64,000 bases of DNA from Cryptomeria japonica (lineage: Eukaryota > Streptophyta > Pinopsida > Cupressales > Cupressaceae): positions 97,695,897 through 97,759,896 of the forward strand of contig NC_081407.1 in NCBI RefSeq assembly GCF_030272615.1, read 5' to 3'. The notes beneath the pieces were generated by a model. The model saw only the letters and a list, made by a program, of their open reading frames with translations, was not told where the DNA came from and searched no databases. Below, one piece after another: positions 1 to 11,728 of the stretch (within the stretch, counting starts at the first letter, position 1; each line of letters starts with the position of its first letter). The position numbers were made by a program, and so were the translations under genes.

Positions 1-189
1 TAAAGTTTCCTAGATTAGAAATGTTGTTGCTCATATAGGATTTAGAAGTAGATTGCTAGATGCATCAGTTGGGGTTGTATGTGGGTTTTGGGAATGTTGT
101 GATTGCCAGAAAGATAGGCAATTTTTGTAATAAACATATATTGTAATGTTTAAATTAAGAAATAGAGGGAGCTATCCCCATTAAAGATA

Positions 190-600
190 GTACTTACCTT
201 AAAAAAATAAAAATAAATTTTTTTATCACTTTAATAAATACTTTTCTTTATTCATTTACATTTAAGTCCATCTTATAAATAAAAATAAGAAAGTTATTTA
301 ATAAAGTGACAAATTAATTAAATCACTTTGATAAATAATTTTATTATTTAATTTATTACACTTAAGTCAAGACATTAATAAATATAATGAGAAACATATT
401 TAATAAAGTGATTTAATTAATTAATCACTTTAATAAATATTTTTATTATTATATTTATTTAAATTCACATTTTAAATTTCCATATATAATATTCATTGAA
501 GTGATTCATAGATTATCACTTAATAAATATTTTTCACATTGATCAATTATCAAGTGATAATCTATGAATCACTTATATAACAGGGAATATGCATAGACTA
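190..600. repeat. AT-rich tandem hairpin repeat ending in a perfect 23-bp inverted repeat
   Basis: About three direct units of roughly 85-100 bp run from 225 to 505. Each opens with ATCACTTTAATAAAT or a close variant and closes with a near reverse complement (ATTTAATAAAGTGAT), so each unit can fold into a hairpin. After them, bases 499-521 and 552-574 are perfect reverse complements of 23 bp around a 30-base loop. No ORF overlaps. This could be a decayed MITE cluster or the inner repeat of a larger element; no target-site duplication was found. Confidence 0.6.
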
Positions 601-689
601 TGAGATGCAAATAAAAGTTCGATTTCCCCTTAGAGCTTTCATGGGGAATTAGTAAGGAAAAGAAGAAATAAAACAAAGGCAAAAATGCC

Positions 690-1001
690 TATGTAATTCG
701 ATGATATTTAGGGAAAAGAAACCCTAAAAAGATCATTTCCTACTTCCATCGATATCTTCATTCTTCTCTTGCGTTGAAAACTCTTGGCGCCACCATGACT
801 CTATATGCAGTCGAGGGTTTTGCTTATTTGAATGCTTGAATGGAGGCTCTAGAAGAATTTGCAGGCGATACTCATGGGTGAAGGGCATATTTTGACAATT
901 TTATGTCTGTTGGATGCCACCATGGCTGGATTTGCTCCTCCAGAGGGTTCAAATTCTAGAAATGATTTGTAGATTCTCACTTTATTAAAAGGCCACTTCA
1001 G
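690..1001 (+). other. Possible non-coding first exon (weak)
   Basis: This stretch reads like a plant 5' leader. It has an AAACCCTAAAAAG motif near 720 and two ATGs in good context (near 794 and 920). Both open only short frames, the second of about 16 codons. A consensus-like donor CAG/GTAAGC lies at about 1000. The following kilobases are T-rich and lack long ORFs, like an intron. No acceptor or second exon could be assigned. It could equally be transposon leader sequence: TTGGCGCC near 786 resembles a gypsy primer-binding site, but no LTR end sits next to it. Confidence 0.15.
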
Positions 1002-4000
1002 GTAAGCTTCATTTCTGTGAAAAATAACATAGTCTAAAACTTTAACAATATCATTCCTCTGTGCATTTACATGAACTGCTCTTTGCCTTGGACATTTTGA
1101 TAAAACATGTCTAATATTACTGTTCACTGTGAAATGTCAAAAAATGACACGGCTACTTGTGATTTTCATTTCTCCGCACTCTTGGATTATGAGGTTTTGA
1201 CTACTCGTTTTGGTAGATTATTCACTGCCTTGTATACTATTGGCGACCTTATGCTTCTTTACTGACTACACTTTAAAAGAAATGAAATGCCTATGGGCAA
1301 TGTGCTCATTTTATCACGATGATATTCAAGGGTTTTATTTCTTTCCTAGTTTTCTTTAAGGTTTTCATATGTTTGATTTATTAACTTTAGAAATCAATGG
1401 TATCTTTGCAAACTACAAAAACTTGATAGGTAAACCCCTATCAAATAAGATCAATGAATATTGTTTTCTCCATTTTGTTGTCCTTAACTGCAATCATGCC
1501 CCTTTAAACTACCCTTCTCTTGATTAATAAAAAGAAGTCTGCCACTATGATATGAAATTTGATTTGTGACATGCACGAGTATGTATGTGTTGTTATGATG
1601 GTATATACTTCTCTTAAAATATGATCTACAAATGCTTAGTCTTTCTGCCCTTAAAATCTGCATTTAAACATTTGTGTGTGATGGCATCTTCTGTGTGTTG
1701 AACCACAACCATGACTTGACATGTGTATGCATCTTGTCTTGGAAATAAACGTGCTTTGTCAATAATTGCTTCATATTACCTCTTACAGTGAATGCCATCG
1801 ATGTTTATCTTTCAAGATATCAATCATACAATATTGCTTTGACACAAATTGTATCTTACTTTGAGACAATATAAAAATAATCCATAATTTTGATCCTATT
1901 GTTCATGATTGCGCCATGTTAAAGGTTGCAAACTTGAGAATGATTGCTCACTGATCTTCTATCACTACTTCAATGATTGTGGTATGTGCACTGTATTGCT
2001 TTTAGACCTGGCTTCAAAAGCACATGAACCTTAATTATTATTGTTGATCACTGCACTTTAATTAGGCATACTTTTATTTTTGGAACTGCAACTTTGGATG
2101 ATAGTCTACCTCTATTGCTACTCATATGGATGACTATCTTCACTAATGAACTGTGAACCATTAGTATCAGGGCACCAGGACTGTGTCTTTTAAGCTGTAA
2201 GCTCTATTTTTGTTGTCTTAGACACTATGGGCTGCAATCACACATGCTTTTCTCTATATTTGTATTGGGATCAATTTATGTTCATAGAGTGTTTTAACAG
2301 TTTCTCTAATTTTGTTTGACTGAGACAAGCCTAGTTATGACTTTGATAGTGATGACTGTCACTGAGCTTATGCAATTGTTTCTTATGCCTTGGATTCATT
2401 GTACTTGTACCTTGAATGTTGTAATAAGATATCCTACAATATCTTACCCATATAACCTTCTCAGTAGATGTGACTTCTCATTGTCTCATGTATTGCATTG
2501 CAACCTTGGGATTGCATTTTACATTCTATTGTGGCTGATTTGTGATTGATGATTGTTGTAGGAAGGTTGTCACTCTGTGGTTTGTCATTGTACTTATACA
2601 TTGACTGTCAAAATCTCTTGGCATTGTATTATCTTTTGATGTTCTAACTACCAGTCCTCTTGACTATCTTATCTATACCTTTGATCATTGCTCTAAGGCA
2701 TTAACTGTAAGCATGCATTTTGATCCTTGGATATGACCATGGATGACTTTATTGGTTACTAGCCATGCTTGTCCTTCTTTGACACAGACTACATTTTGAT
2801 CTACTATTGTGTAAACTATGATGTGATGCTCTAACTATTGGATGACAATAGATGCAAAAGTAGACCAACTTGTTGTGTTAAACACCTTGGGTATTCTCTT
2901 GTATTGGCATTTCAAAAGACATGCTTTCCCTCTTAACTGCAATTATTATGACAATCATGCAATCTTCCTTATCTCTCTTGTATGATGGTCTCCATGAATG
3001 AGTACCCCTCCTTTATGACAATATGCTGGTAGTGACATCTAGGACATCTAGTGACGGGTATTCTTTTATTGTGACTATTGTAGGAGATGGGTAAATATTA
3101 TTGTTTCTTTGTCATAATAATCTGTCCTTAATATCACAACATGTTGAGCTCAACCCTCGTGAGAGCTCATTTTACTTCACATGTTGTAATCTGATAGATA
3201 AAACAATAATGAACTATGCACTTGTATCTGCACAAGGAAACAAACAATGTTAGATAAAATATGATGAAGCTTGGAGGCTTCCATTGAGGATCTTACGACA
3301 CTCTTATGACGTTGCACTGTCTTTCTATTCTCTGCTTTCTATATAACCTGTTTAATTCTCTATCAGGATGGATTATGCATTTGCTGATGTATAAGATGTG
3401 TATAGTGATCTCGAGCTCTAACATCTCTCTTCTATTCACTTATAGTTATCTAGGGACAACAAAGCAACACACATGAGAATTAAACCAGATTCAATAAGCA
3501 ACCTTCGGGGTTTGTCATTCAAGGCAATGATGGATCCCTGTCCACTTATGCATTTTTATTTTTTGTTCATCAAATGTATAGTCTATTTTTATATAGCATA
3601 GAATAAGTTAATCCCACGGCTTGTGTGAGAAACTATACACTTGAAATTGAATTTATGAATAAAGAAAACAAATTTCATGTACTGTTGTAAACTCTTGCTT
3701 CTTGAAAACACTTGCATGGTATTCATTTCCAGTAGCATCTCTCTTGCATGAGAACTTGAACATAATCAGATGTGGACTTTTAGTATTTTAGCGCAACCAT
3801 TGTCCCAACTCTACCTAATTGAGCTGGAAGCGAAATTTAGGTAACACTTCTAAATATAATTAATTATTTAATCCCTCACTAATCTTAAATATCATTTTTC
3901 AATTAGTTTTTTTTCCAAAACTCTAAACCTTCCATCATGAAAAATTATCTCTAACCCTCTTCAATGCTCACACATGTGTGATTATGCATGGGTCACCATC

Positions 4001-5109
4001 ATCTTCCACCTCATCTTTGACCAACTCTTTCATTGATTTATCGCACATGTGAGATTCTCCCACACACACTTTTTTCTTTCACCCACATGTCACTCTCTTT
4101 AATTTCTCTCCTCTTACACTTACCACATCTTCTCCAATTTTCAAACTCATACACTTCACAATGTGTTCTCATACATATGTGAGCACACCTATCCATCTTC
4201 CCCCTGCCACATATCATTATCTTGAGCCTCTACCTTGTGACAATTGTCACTTGGTGAATGCACTATTCTCTCACTCAATCTCAACCCTCTATCTCACAAT
4301 GCATATTTCTACCACACAAATATTATGCTATTTTAAATCTTGAGAAAGCCACATTACAATATAAGGCCATTTAAACTTGTGTTTGAGAGAAAATCAATTA
4401 GAAAAAGGGTGTTTTCTACTTCATTAAAATCAAAGGAGAAAGCTTCAAATTAAGGTACAAAGGTTTTTCATTTTCTTATCTTTTATTTTTATTTCCCTTT
4501 TTTAACTCCTCATCTTAATTTTGGCACATGATCCACACTTATAAATAGGCTTGTTTTTATAAAGTGGGCCTCACTTACAATTGTGGCTTTTTGAGAACTC
4601 CCTTAGAGATCTTGTTAATTCTAGATAATACCTTTCAAATGTCTCTTAGTGTGGTGAAAGGGAATTGGATCACCCCCTAGAGTTACTCACAAGTACTTCC
4701 ACATGTTGAGATAGAGCTAACCTTAGGTAAATCCTTTGGTCACCCTGGGTAAGGGAGTTTCATGCAACGTCACTTACCCTAGCTATTCATTATATAGGTA
4801 GATAATATTAATGGTTAGTTTGATTGTGGTCCCATACTATGACCAATCAATGTTTCTAATTGATTGCTTGATTATCTTTATAAAGTATTTATGTTTAGTC
4901 CCGAAGACTCTTAGATCAATGGCCAATGAAAAAAAGAGTTGTTCTCCTTTGCACTTTAGGTTCTGCTAGACCTAGGGGGTAGCCCTTATTACAATAGCTG
5001 AAATGACGATCCTTGTATTCTAAGATATTGATCAGAGCATAAATAGTCTCACAACTTTTTATTAAGGCCTAATTGATTCTTTATCAATTTAGCTAAATCA
5101 ATAAAAACT
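1002..5109. other. Unassigned non-coding DNA
   Basis: T-rich, intron-like sequence to about 3.9 kb, then a C/T-rich stretch (3.9-4.3 kb) and mixed sequence to 5.1 kb. Only short chance ORFs are present, none with a recognisable motif. No paired LTRs or terminal repeats were seen. Confidence 0.4.
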
Positions 5110-5672
5110 CTTTATTACAACACCTTGAGAACATGGAACAACTTAAACACATGGAACAACTTATTGAACAACTCTAACTCATAGTCTCCCAGAATGAATT
5201 TAGCCTTCAATCTTCCAACCATCTACCTCCATCGGGTGATTTTCATCTCACCATTCCTCACTCTATCTCTCTACAACTCTTTCCACCATAAAGCAGCGCA
5301 CCCTGTCAACTTAGTTTGTGCTAACCGGACCCTCTATGGGTCTTTGACATCTTCAAACTCGAAGTAGTCCTCTAATTCTCCGAGCCAATCTATCAAGACT
5401 TCTGAATTCAATGTACTTGAAAAGTTAGAAACCTCAACTTTATGAATTTTACTTACTTGCACCATCGCTCTGAGAAATCTATCTTCTCCCTAATCTATTA
5501 GTCCTTCAACCTCTTTGACGTCTAGCTCTTCCCATGCCTCTTCATACTCATTCTTTGATTTCAGATTCCTCCACAAACTAGCCAGCGTGTTTCGGATCTC
5601 ATTCCTCATCTCATTTATGAAATCCTCCATCATTTGCTCTACCCTTCTAGGGTTCATCCTTCTCGATGACAT
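5110..5672 (-). pseudogene. gag: Ty3/gypsy gag, N-terminal part, decayed
   Basis: Read from the ATG at 5672 on the minus strand. The first 60 codons are open, with a charged helical N-terminus (MSSRRMNPRRVEQMMEDF at the start). Past a TAG at about 5490 and small frame changes, the frame continues with the core of the retrotransposon gag family: a DWLGELEDYFEFEDV motif, then KLTGCAALWWKEL, then MVGRLKAKFILGDYELELF. These match the conserved order W-L, A-WW and RF-P-Y-L of plant gypsy gag. Similarity stops near 5110, so the rest of gag and all of pol are missing. In life the protein would form the capsid of a cytoplasmic retrotransposon particle. The PBS and LTR lie just upstream, as expected. 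Confidence 0.75.
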
Positions 5673-5820
5673 CTCCTCCTTTTATCCGTTGCAACTGCCC
5701 TAACTTGACGATTTGACTATAAAGTTCCAATTGCCTCTTCGTCGGCGATCTATTGAACACACTTGCAACCTACCTCAATTTAATGCTCTGTTTATCCAAT
5801 GGAATGCCTCAAGGCTTGTA

Positions 5821-5836
5821 ACCAACTCTGATACCA
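5821..5836 (-). promoter_or_regulatory. Primer-binding site (initiator Met tRNA type)
   Basis: The minus strand reads TGGTATCAGAGTTGGT, two bases after the LTR end. TGGTATCAGAG is the usual plant PBS complementary to the 3' end of initiator tRNA-Met, where reverse transcription starts. Confidence 0.8.
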
Positions 5837-5838
5837 TC

Positions 5839-6640
5839 TGATGCAACCATGGTCCGGAGGGCCCTCAAGAGAACAATCCAGATCATGCAACAAGAGTAGA
5901 ACACAGAAGAAATAACAAAAAATGTAGGAAATGTAAGATTAGACATCCACAATATCATAAATTCATTATAAACTAGCCAACATCATGTTGGCAAACATGC
6001 AAGCTTACAGGCTTGGTTATAGAATACAATCCATTCGGACCTCCAAGAGGTGTTCTAATTAAAAATCATGAATTGAAATAATCATATAACTTCACTATCT
6101 CCCTAAGGATCAAATACAATAATATATATAGCATATGGAACACATCCGAGTCAGCCACAAAAGATTACATTCTCCAAGACAAGAAAATGAAACGTGTAAA
6201 ATAGGTCGTATCGAAAGCGTGAAGATCTCCTCTGCCAAAGACACAAATGAAGTGCAGACCAAAAAGGAAGATTGACCAAGGGCCCCAAAACATCGAGTGT
6301 GGTGCCAATTAGATCCACAAGCCAAAAAAAATGCTTTGCAAGAGAAGAAATCTCCCACTAGCAGTTAAGCTCAAAAACCATTCCGGGAACCAAGAAATAG
6401 ACAATCCAGAAACGACAACTTGCTAGAAAAAGATCCAAATGAACTGAAAATCTGGAATAAGGAATGAGGATGATTCTGGAAGCTAAAGATTTGATCCACA
6501 ACAAAATAAGAACAACTTCCAGAGAATGTCAGAAGAAACACAGAACTGCAACACAAAATTGAACAAAAGCAAAACTAGAAACAAATATCTTTTTTTTGTT
6601 GTTGCAAGATTGTTCATCGATCAGGGATGCTCTTGCATCA
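5839..6640 (-). repeat. 5' LTR of the minus-strand gypsy fragment
   Basis: On the minus strand this 802-bp block starts TGATGC and ends GCATCA, a perfect 6-bp terminal inverted repeat, and the PBS follows after two bases. A TA-rich stretch (about 6120-6131) could be its TATA box. A slightly shorter alternative (5842-6606, TGCAAC to GTTGCA) is also possible. The partner LTR is not in the window, so this is the 5' end of a truncated copy. Confidence 0.7.
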
Positions 6641-7397
6641 TAATTTTAAAAAATAAATAGATTTAAAATGATTTTATTAATTCATAAATATTTATTATGT
6701 AAATTGATATTTATTTATTTTATTAAATATCTATTAATTATTAAATCAAGTGGCCAATTCTTATATTAAGAAAAAAACAATATGTCGAAAAAGGAAGGGA
6801 GATGGTATGTACAAAATCTAATTAAGCGTGAAAATGTCTCTTTTTTTCTGAGCCAATAAAGACGATCAGACAAAACCGTGCATGCCTATGTGGGTAGTGG
6901 GCCCTGCTAGTACAACATTTCTTTGTGTTCAGATAAGGCAAAATGATAGACTACATCTAGGGTTAAAAAAGTTGAAGTTATTCTTTTGAAGTTTGTCTAG
7001 TGTTCATGCATGACTCAATTTATTGGTTATTGATTTGGATTTTTTTTTTAGAGGAATTGTTTCTTTATATAGCATTAAATGATGTACTATTGATTTGATT
7101 GTGCATAAAAATTCTCTTTTTTTGGTTGAGGAAAATTAAATTTTATGCCCACAAAAATTAGTATAGACCAATCAAATGATAAATAAATTGCTTTTTAAAT
7201 AATTTTTGTTAAACACTTACATGTTTTTGATTAAGTAAAAACAAGTTATAGGGGACCCAAAACCCTTTTACAATTCGAAAGATAAGCATTAAAGAGACTA
7301 AACAAAACAGTTGCGAAACACCAGCACAAAAACCAGCAGCTAAGAAAAAGACAACAAGAAGCCAACAAGAAGTTGGCTCCAAACCCAACATTACAAA
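6641..7397. other. AT-rich spacer and likely 3' UTR of ORF-X1
   Basis: No coding signal. The right half, read on the minus strand, continues from ORF-X1. It carries a T-rich tract with a GGGTTTTGGGTCCCC motif and then TTTTTACTTAATCAAAAA near 7205-7245, resembling the 3' untranslated end of a plant retroelement transcript. No poly-A tail or target-site duplication could be fixed. Confidence 0.3.
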
Positions 7398-9055
7398 TTA
7401 ATTGAAACCTTTAATAGATTCCTCAGCATTTTGAACCAAGAGCATCATCGCCTTGGCCGCTTCCCTTAGGTCGTTGTTTTCCTCTCTCAGCTAGTTATCT
7501 TTCGTATTGATCTCCATCCCAGTAGTGTTCTGCCTTGTTCTGCGCCTAGGAGTCTGGTGGGTAGTGCTGGAAGTTGGAATATCATCAATGACAACCAGAT
7601 TCTTTTCCTGATTTTTCCTTTCCAGATGGTCCACCAAAGCATTCATGTTCTATGATGAGACTTTGAGGAACTGGAGGCTATGGTTCATGAAGTTTTTTAG
7701 GGCCTTCTTGGTACGGGCAACCCGGGAGTTGATGTTGTCTTTATCCTCTTCAGTCTGTTCTTTCAAGGTTCTTATAACATCCTCCAGGTGTTTCAAATCC
7801 CCTTTGATCAAATCTTTTTCCAACCAATCCTCCATCTCGATTTCCTCATCAGCTTCATTGGTTTCCATCTCATCCTTCTTTTTCCCAGAGTCCTTAATCA
7901 ACTTATTAATCTTGTTTTCCAACTCCCTCTGTTTACTTTGCATGCTAGTAATGTTGTCGACAACCCATTTCTGGAAGTTGAAGGACTCCAGAGTATAGTT
8001 ACGGGCGGTATTCAAGATGGTGGTCGTAGAATCCCTACCCTGTTCAGTGCCCACAGAGTTGGGATTGTCATCCTCCTTAGCATTCTGAGCAACATTCTTG
8101 CTGTCCGAGCCCATAGGGTTAGAGTGAGCCTTTTCAGAGTTACCCCCTTCATCCGCTTCACCAATGTTCTCATCCTTTTCATACTCCATATCCATTTCAA
8201 AAACCTTAACCTTTTCCTCCTCCACATCACAGTGCACCTCCATATCCACATTATCTATGTCAACTCTCCTTTTTTTGTGGGTAGAAGCATTAGGCTGTTC
8301 CTCATCCTCATCCGAATCTTTGCCACTCTCAGAGATATGTGCATTTGTGATCAGAGGGTCATCTTTGGTCGCCCTAGCCTTGTCCTTCAGATGTTCATAA
8401 ATGAGCAATATAAGCCCCTGATGGGCTATAGGGTAGGAGTTAGGCTTTTTAGCGTGGTCAGCAAGAATCTCATTCAGAGAGGACGCTAAATAAAAAGGCA
8501 GGGATATTTTGGCCCCATGACGGAAGTGGTTCAAAATAGCAAAGTGATAGTTATAGATTTTTGTGAATCTACCATCAACAGTTAAATACTCCATTAAAAC
8601 CCTTAAAATTTTTTGCCAAAAGGGCTTTACCTGCTGGGAAATGTAATAGGAAATGTTGTCTTTCTTCACAAGCTTGCCCTTCTCATCCTCCGATTCGAGA
8701 ATATTTTGAACGCCTCAGCTACATACTTTTGATCTCTGTAAAATTTGGTGCCCTCCGTCTGCAGACCTGTGACCTCGACGACCAGGTTCTCATCAATTTG
8801 CCATATCTCCCTGAACAGGGTAACTCTGTTTTTACTCCAGCCTCTGGCAAAACCATGAGAAACAAAATTTCTGCTGCCGTGAAGCTTTTCCATATATTCA
8901 GTAAAGCGATATTTGTGAAGTCTTCTCCAGTCTTTTCGTTCACCCTTCCAATTTTTGCATCCTGGGGGCTCGATCCTGTTTAAATTACCACCCATTTTGA
9001 GCTCTAGGTAGAAGTACCAGCAGCTATAATTCACAGTTCGCAACTGAAACCCCAA
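7398..9055 (-). pseudogene. ORF-X1: unknown coiled-coil protein, transposon-associated, broken
   Basis: I do not recognise this family. On the minus strand a frame opens by 9055; the first clear ATG (MGGNLNRIEPPG) is near 8998. It runs to about 8700, shifts frame by one base (FKIF is followed in the new frame by ESEDEKGKLVKKDN), and continues to a TAA at 7398. TAG codons interrupt it at 7650 and near 7493. The rebuilt order is: an N-terminal globular part of about 200 residues rich in aromatic residues (EYLTVDGRFTKIYNYHF, LNHFRHGAKISLPFYLASSL), an acidic and basic linker, then a heptad-like helical C-terminus. Build and decay resemble ORF-X3 and ORF-X4, which belong to LTR elements, so I infer a retrotransposon accessory ORF. 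No LTR was found beside it; a host-derived retrocopy is the alternative. Confidence 0.55.
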
Positions 9056-9059
9056 ATGC

Positions 9060-9969
9060 TTGTAAATTCTGGAGTTACTGAATAGAGACTCTTTGGTTGT
9101 TTTGAAACTTTCAAAAAGTTAAAAATTTATTTTAGATTGAAAAATTTAAAAACTCGATTGGTTGGCAAGGAAGTGATTAATAACTATTTAAGTTATTTAA
9201 AGGCATGATGAATGCATAAGTATCCTGCCATGACAAGAACTAATAAACATGAAGACAATATTAAAATTTGGATCCCCGACTCACCTAAAAATTGGAAGAC
9301 TTATTCAAAATTGGCAAGTGAAAGGAAACTTCGGCAAAAACGACAAGTTGTAGAATGGTTCTATGTCAGTTCAATGTCACTAAAATAAATTCAAAGGCGA
9401 ATCACATATGTGTAGGATGAAACCTAAAAGGGTATGGAAGCCAAATATGGAGTAATTAGAGAGTCCATAATAAGCAAAAATCTACCTTTTTGCTGATAAG
9501 TGCTTTGAAAAGAAAATACTAAGAACACGATCAACAAGTACAATTCAATTGCATGGTATGTAGAAGGAAGCTCAAATAATGAAACAAAGACCAACAATAA
9601 CAAACTCAATAAATAAGATAGTTTGAGAAATGACGAAGTTTAAGATATTTCAAATAGTGGTAATTTTACAAAAGTAATGGATTTAGGTAAAGTGAAAGGA
9701 TTGAGTATTTGATGAAAGGAGAATTTGACACATATTTGGCATTGCTAGTTCTTGATAAACATAGATTCTCAAAATTAACAAAGTATGATAACATTGGGAT
9801 TAAAATACAAATTATGATGACTATTGGATATAGCATGAAGTTAGGCATTCAAAAAAAGGAGAACAAAACCTTGAGGCAACACAATTGAAAGATTCAAAAT
9901 CCACATCAGTAATGAAAGATAATGGGAGGTCCACAATTGTAAATAATTTGAAAGCTTCAAAGACAAAAG
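9060..9969. other. Unassigned A-rich DNA
   Basis: No coding, LTR or RNA signal. Its A-rich composition and word use resemble 15.9-17.3 kb, so the gypsy element at 9970-15880 may have inserted into one older sequence. Confidence 0.3.
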
Positions 9970-11113
9970 TGTAGTGTCCTAAATTGTACTCGCTTACAAT
10001 TTTGTCCTCACTTAGGGATCACTTTGGTGTCCCATCCTCTAAGGAATGACTAAAGCACTAATTCTACTCACATTCTTCACGTATTCACGTTTTCACCAGT
10101 CTAACCCTCTTGACTAGATCTTGACTTTCAAAACTAGGGAACAAGACCATGGCGCCCACACCCTGGGCCTAATCAAGAGCAGGGTGTATACATAATGGGC
10201 TCCTCAATTGGTCCTCAAATTGGCCCCTCTCAATGGTCACATTCTGAGAGTGGGAAATTAAATCCCATGTCAGCTTAAGTCAAGAATTTAATTCAATTTT
10301 AGACAAGAAAGTATAAAAGAAGGTCTACCTCTCTCATTTTAAATCTAACACTCCTAATTCAGATTCATAATCAACTCAAGAGAGCAAAATTGAGATTCAT
10401 AATCGGTCTTCTATCAAGCACTAGAGCATAATTGAAGTCAAGATTCAAACATTCTATGTTTTATGAAGGCAATCTACATGAAACCCTAATTCCTTGGTGA
10501 AGACAAACAAAACTTCATTAAAGGTATATCATTAGGTTTTCATTCATTTTCAACCTTCCCCTCAAAAGAAAAGCATTTTACTGCAGTACTTCATTTACAT
10601 TTTCAATTGAATTTCATGGTTAATTTCAAAATTGAGGTTTGACCTAAGGAAAAATTCTATTCCCAACAATTTCCCCCTTTTCACTATGTCCAAGAATAGG
10701 TATAGAGATACATTCAGGAGGATTGACAGGATTCAAAGAGACAAACAGGTTCAACTTTTGACCACGATAAATTCAAAGGACCAAGGTGAATTGATACTAC
10801 CTGGTCCCAAAAAATCAAGCTGAACTTTTGGGAACAGATCCAAATCATCTTCTTTTGCTTAAATCCAGGTTGGTGGCTTCGTACAACATCTGTAGCTCAT
10901 TGTTTCTATCAAATTGCTTCAATAATTCACTATCTTTCCCTAACCTTTAATAATTCAATTCAATTCAATTAAAGTAGGATAGAGCGTCATCTAGGAGGCC
11001 TACAATCTGATCAAAATCTAGATCTATTAGATTCCTTTCCTCCTTAATGTAATGGTTGATTAAGCTTATTAGTGGTTTATAATATTAATTTAACCCTAAC
11101 CCTAATTTTTGAT
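9970..11113 (+). repeat. 5' LTR of the gag-protease gypsy element
   Basis: Starts TGTAGTGTCCTAAATTG. The same start, as TGTAACATCCTAAATTG, recurs at 15750, and the two stay similar for about 130 bp, which defines the LTR start. A TATAAAAG box at 10312 would place transcription start near 10345. The 3' end is inferred: a CA near 11113 is followed closely by TGGTGAACCTGACTTC, a plausible but unverified PBS. The motif ACCATGGCGCCC near 10150 also occurs in the LTR at 25190-26449, pointing to related families. Confidence 0.55.
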
Positions 11114-11170
11114 CATTAAATTTTGGTGAACCTGACTTCTTGCACCCTAATTTATGATTTGTGATCTCAT

Positions 11171-11448
11171 ATCTAATTGTTTGTGCATTTTCAAATTCAA
11201 ATTTACACTTACAAGTTTTATTTTCAATTGAATTACATAAATTTAGAGGTTAATTTCACACAAACCCTAATTTATAATTCTATATTTGAACTTGTGGGTT
11301 GCATAAATTGGATTCATTGTCTCAAATCTTATTGTTTATGCATTTTAGAATTTAAATTTTCACTCATAGATCTCATTTTTAATTGAATTACATAAATTTA
11401 CAAAACCCTAATTTATAAATTCTAAAATTCACTTGTGGGTTGCATAAT
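11171..11448 (+). repeat. Two tandem units of about 155 bp in the element leader
   Basis: Two units start at 11171 and 11326. Both contain TTGAATTACATAAATTTA, AAACCCTAATTTATA and CTTGTGGGTTGCATA in the same order. They lie between the LTR and gag. Confidence 0.65.
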
Positions 11449-11728
11449 TTTCAAGTCTATTTTCAGATCTGATCTTTATGACATTTTATGCTATGATTTA
11501 GAGGAATTTATCTTTCAAATTCACAAATCAAATTGCTTAATTAATTGGTTAATCAATCACTTTTATAAAATTTTGCATTGTTTAATCAAACCTTCAATTT
11601 ATGCATTCAAATTTTCCTCCTTTGTGTATGAGTTTTGTTACCATTAGTCCTACCTACAATATTCCCATGTGATAAGTTGTAGAATTAATGCTTCCTAAGG
11701 TTTAATTACTAAGGATATAGAGCCTAAT

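Noticed and set aside
7788-8489. A 233-codon plus-strand frame
   Set aside because: It is the reverse-complement shadow of ORF-X1, whose minus-strand frame has protein-like composition.
11088-11108. AACCCTAACCCTAA, telomere-like repeat
   Set aside because: Only two units within retroelement sequence; too short for a telomeric tract.
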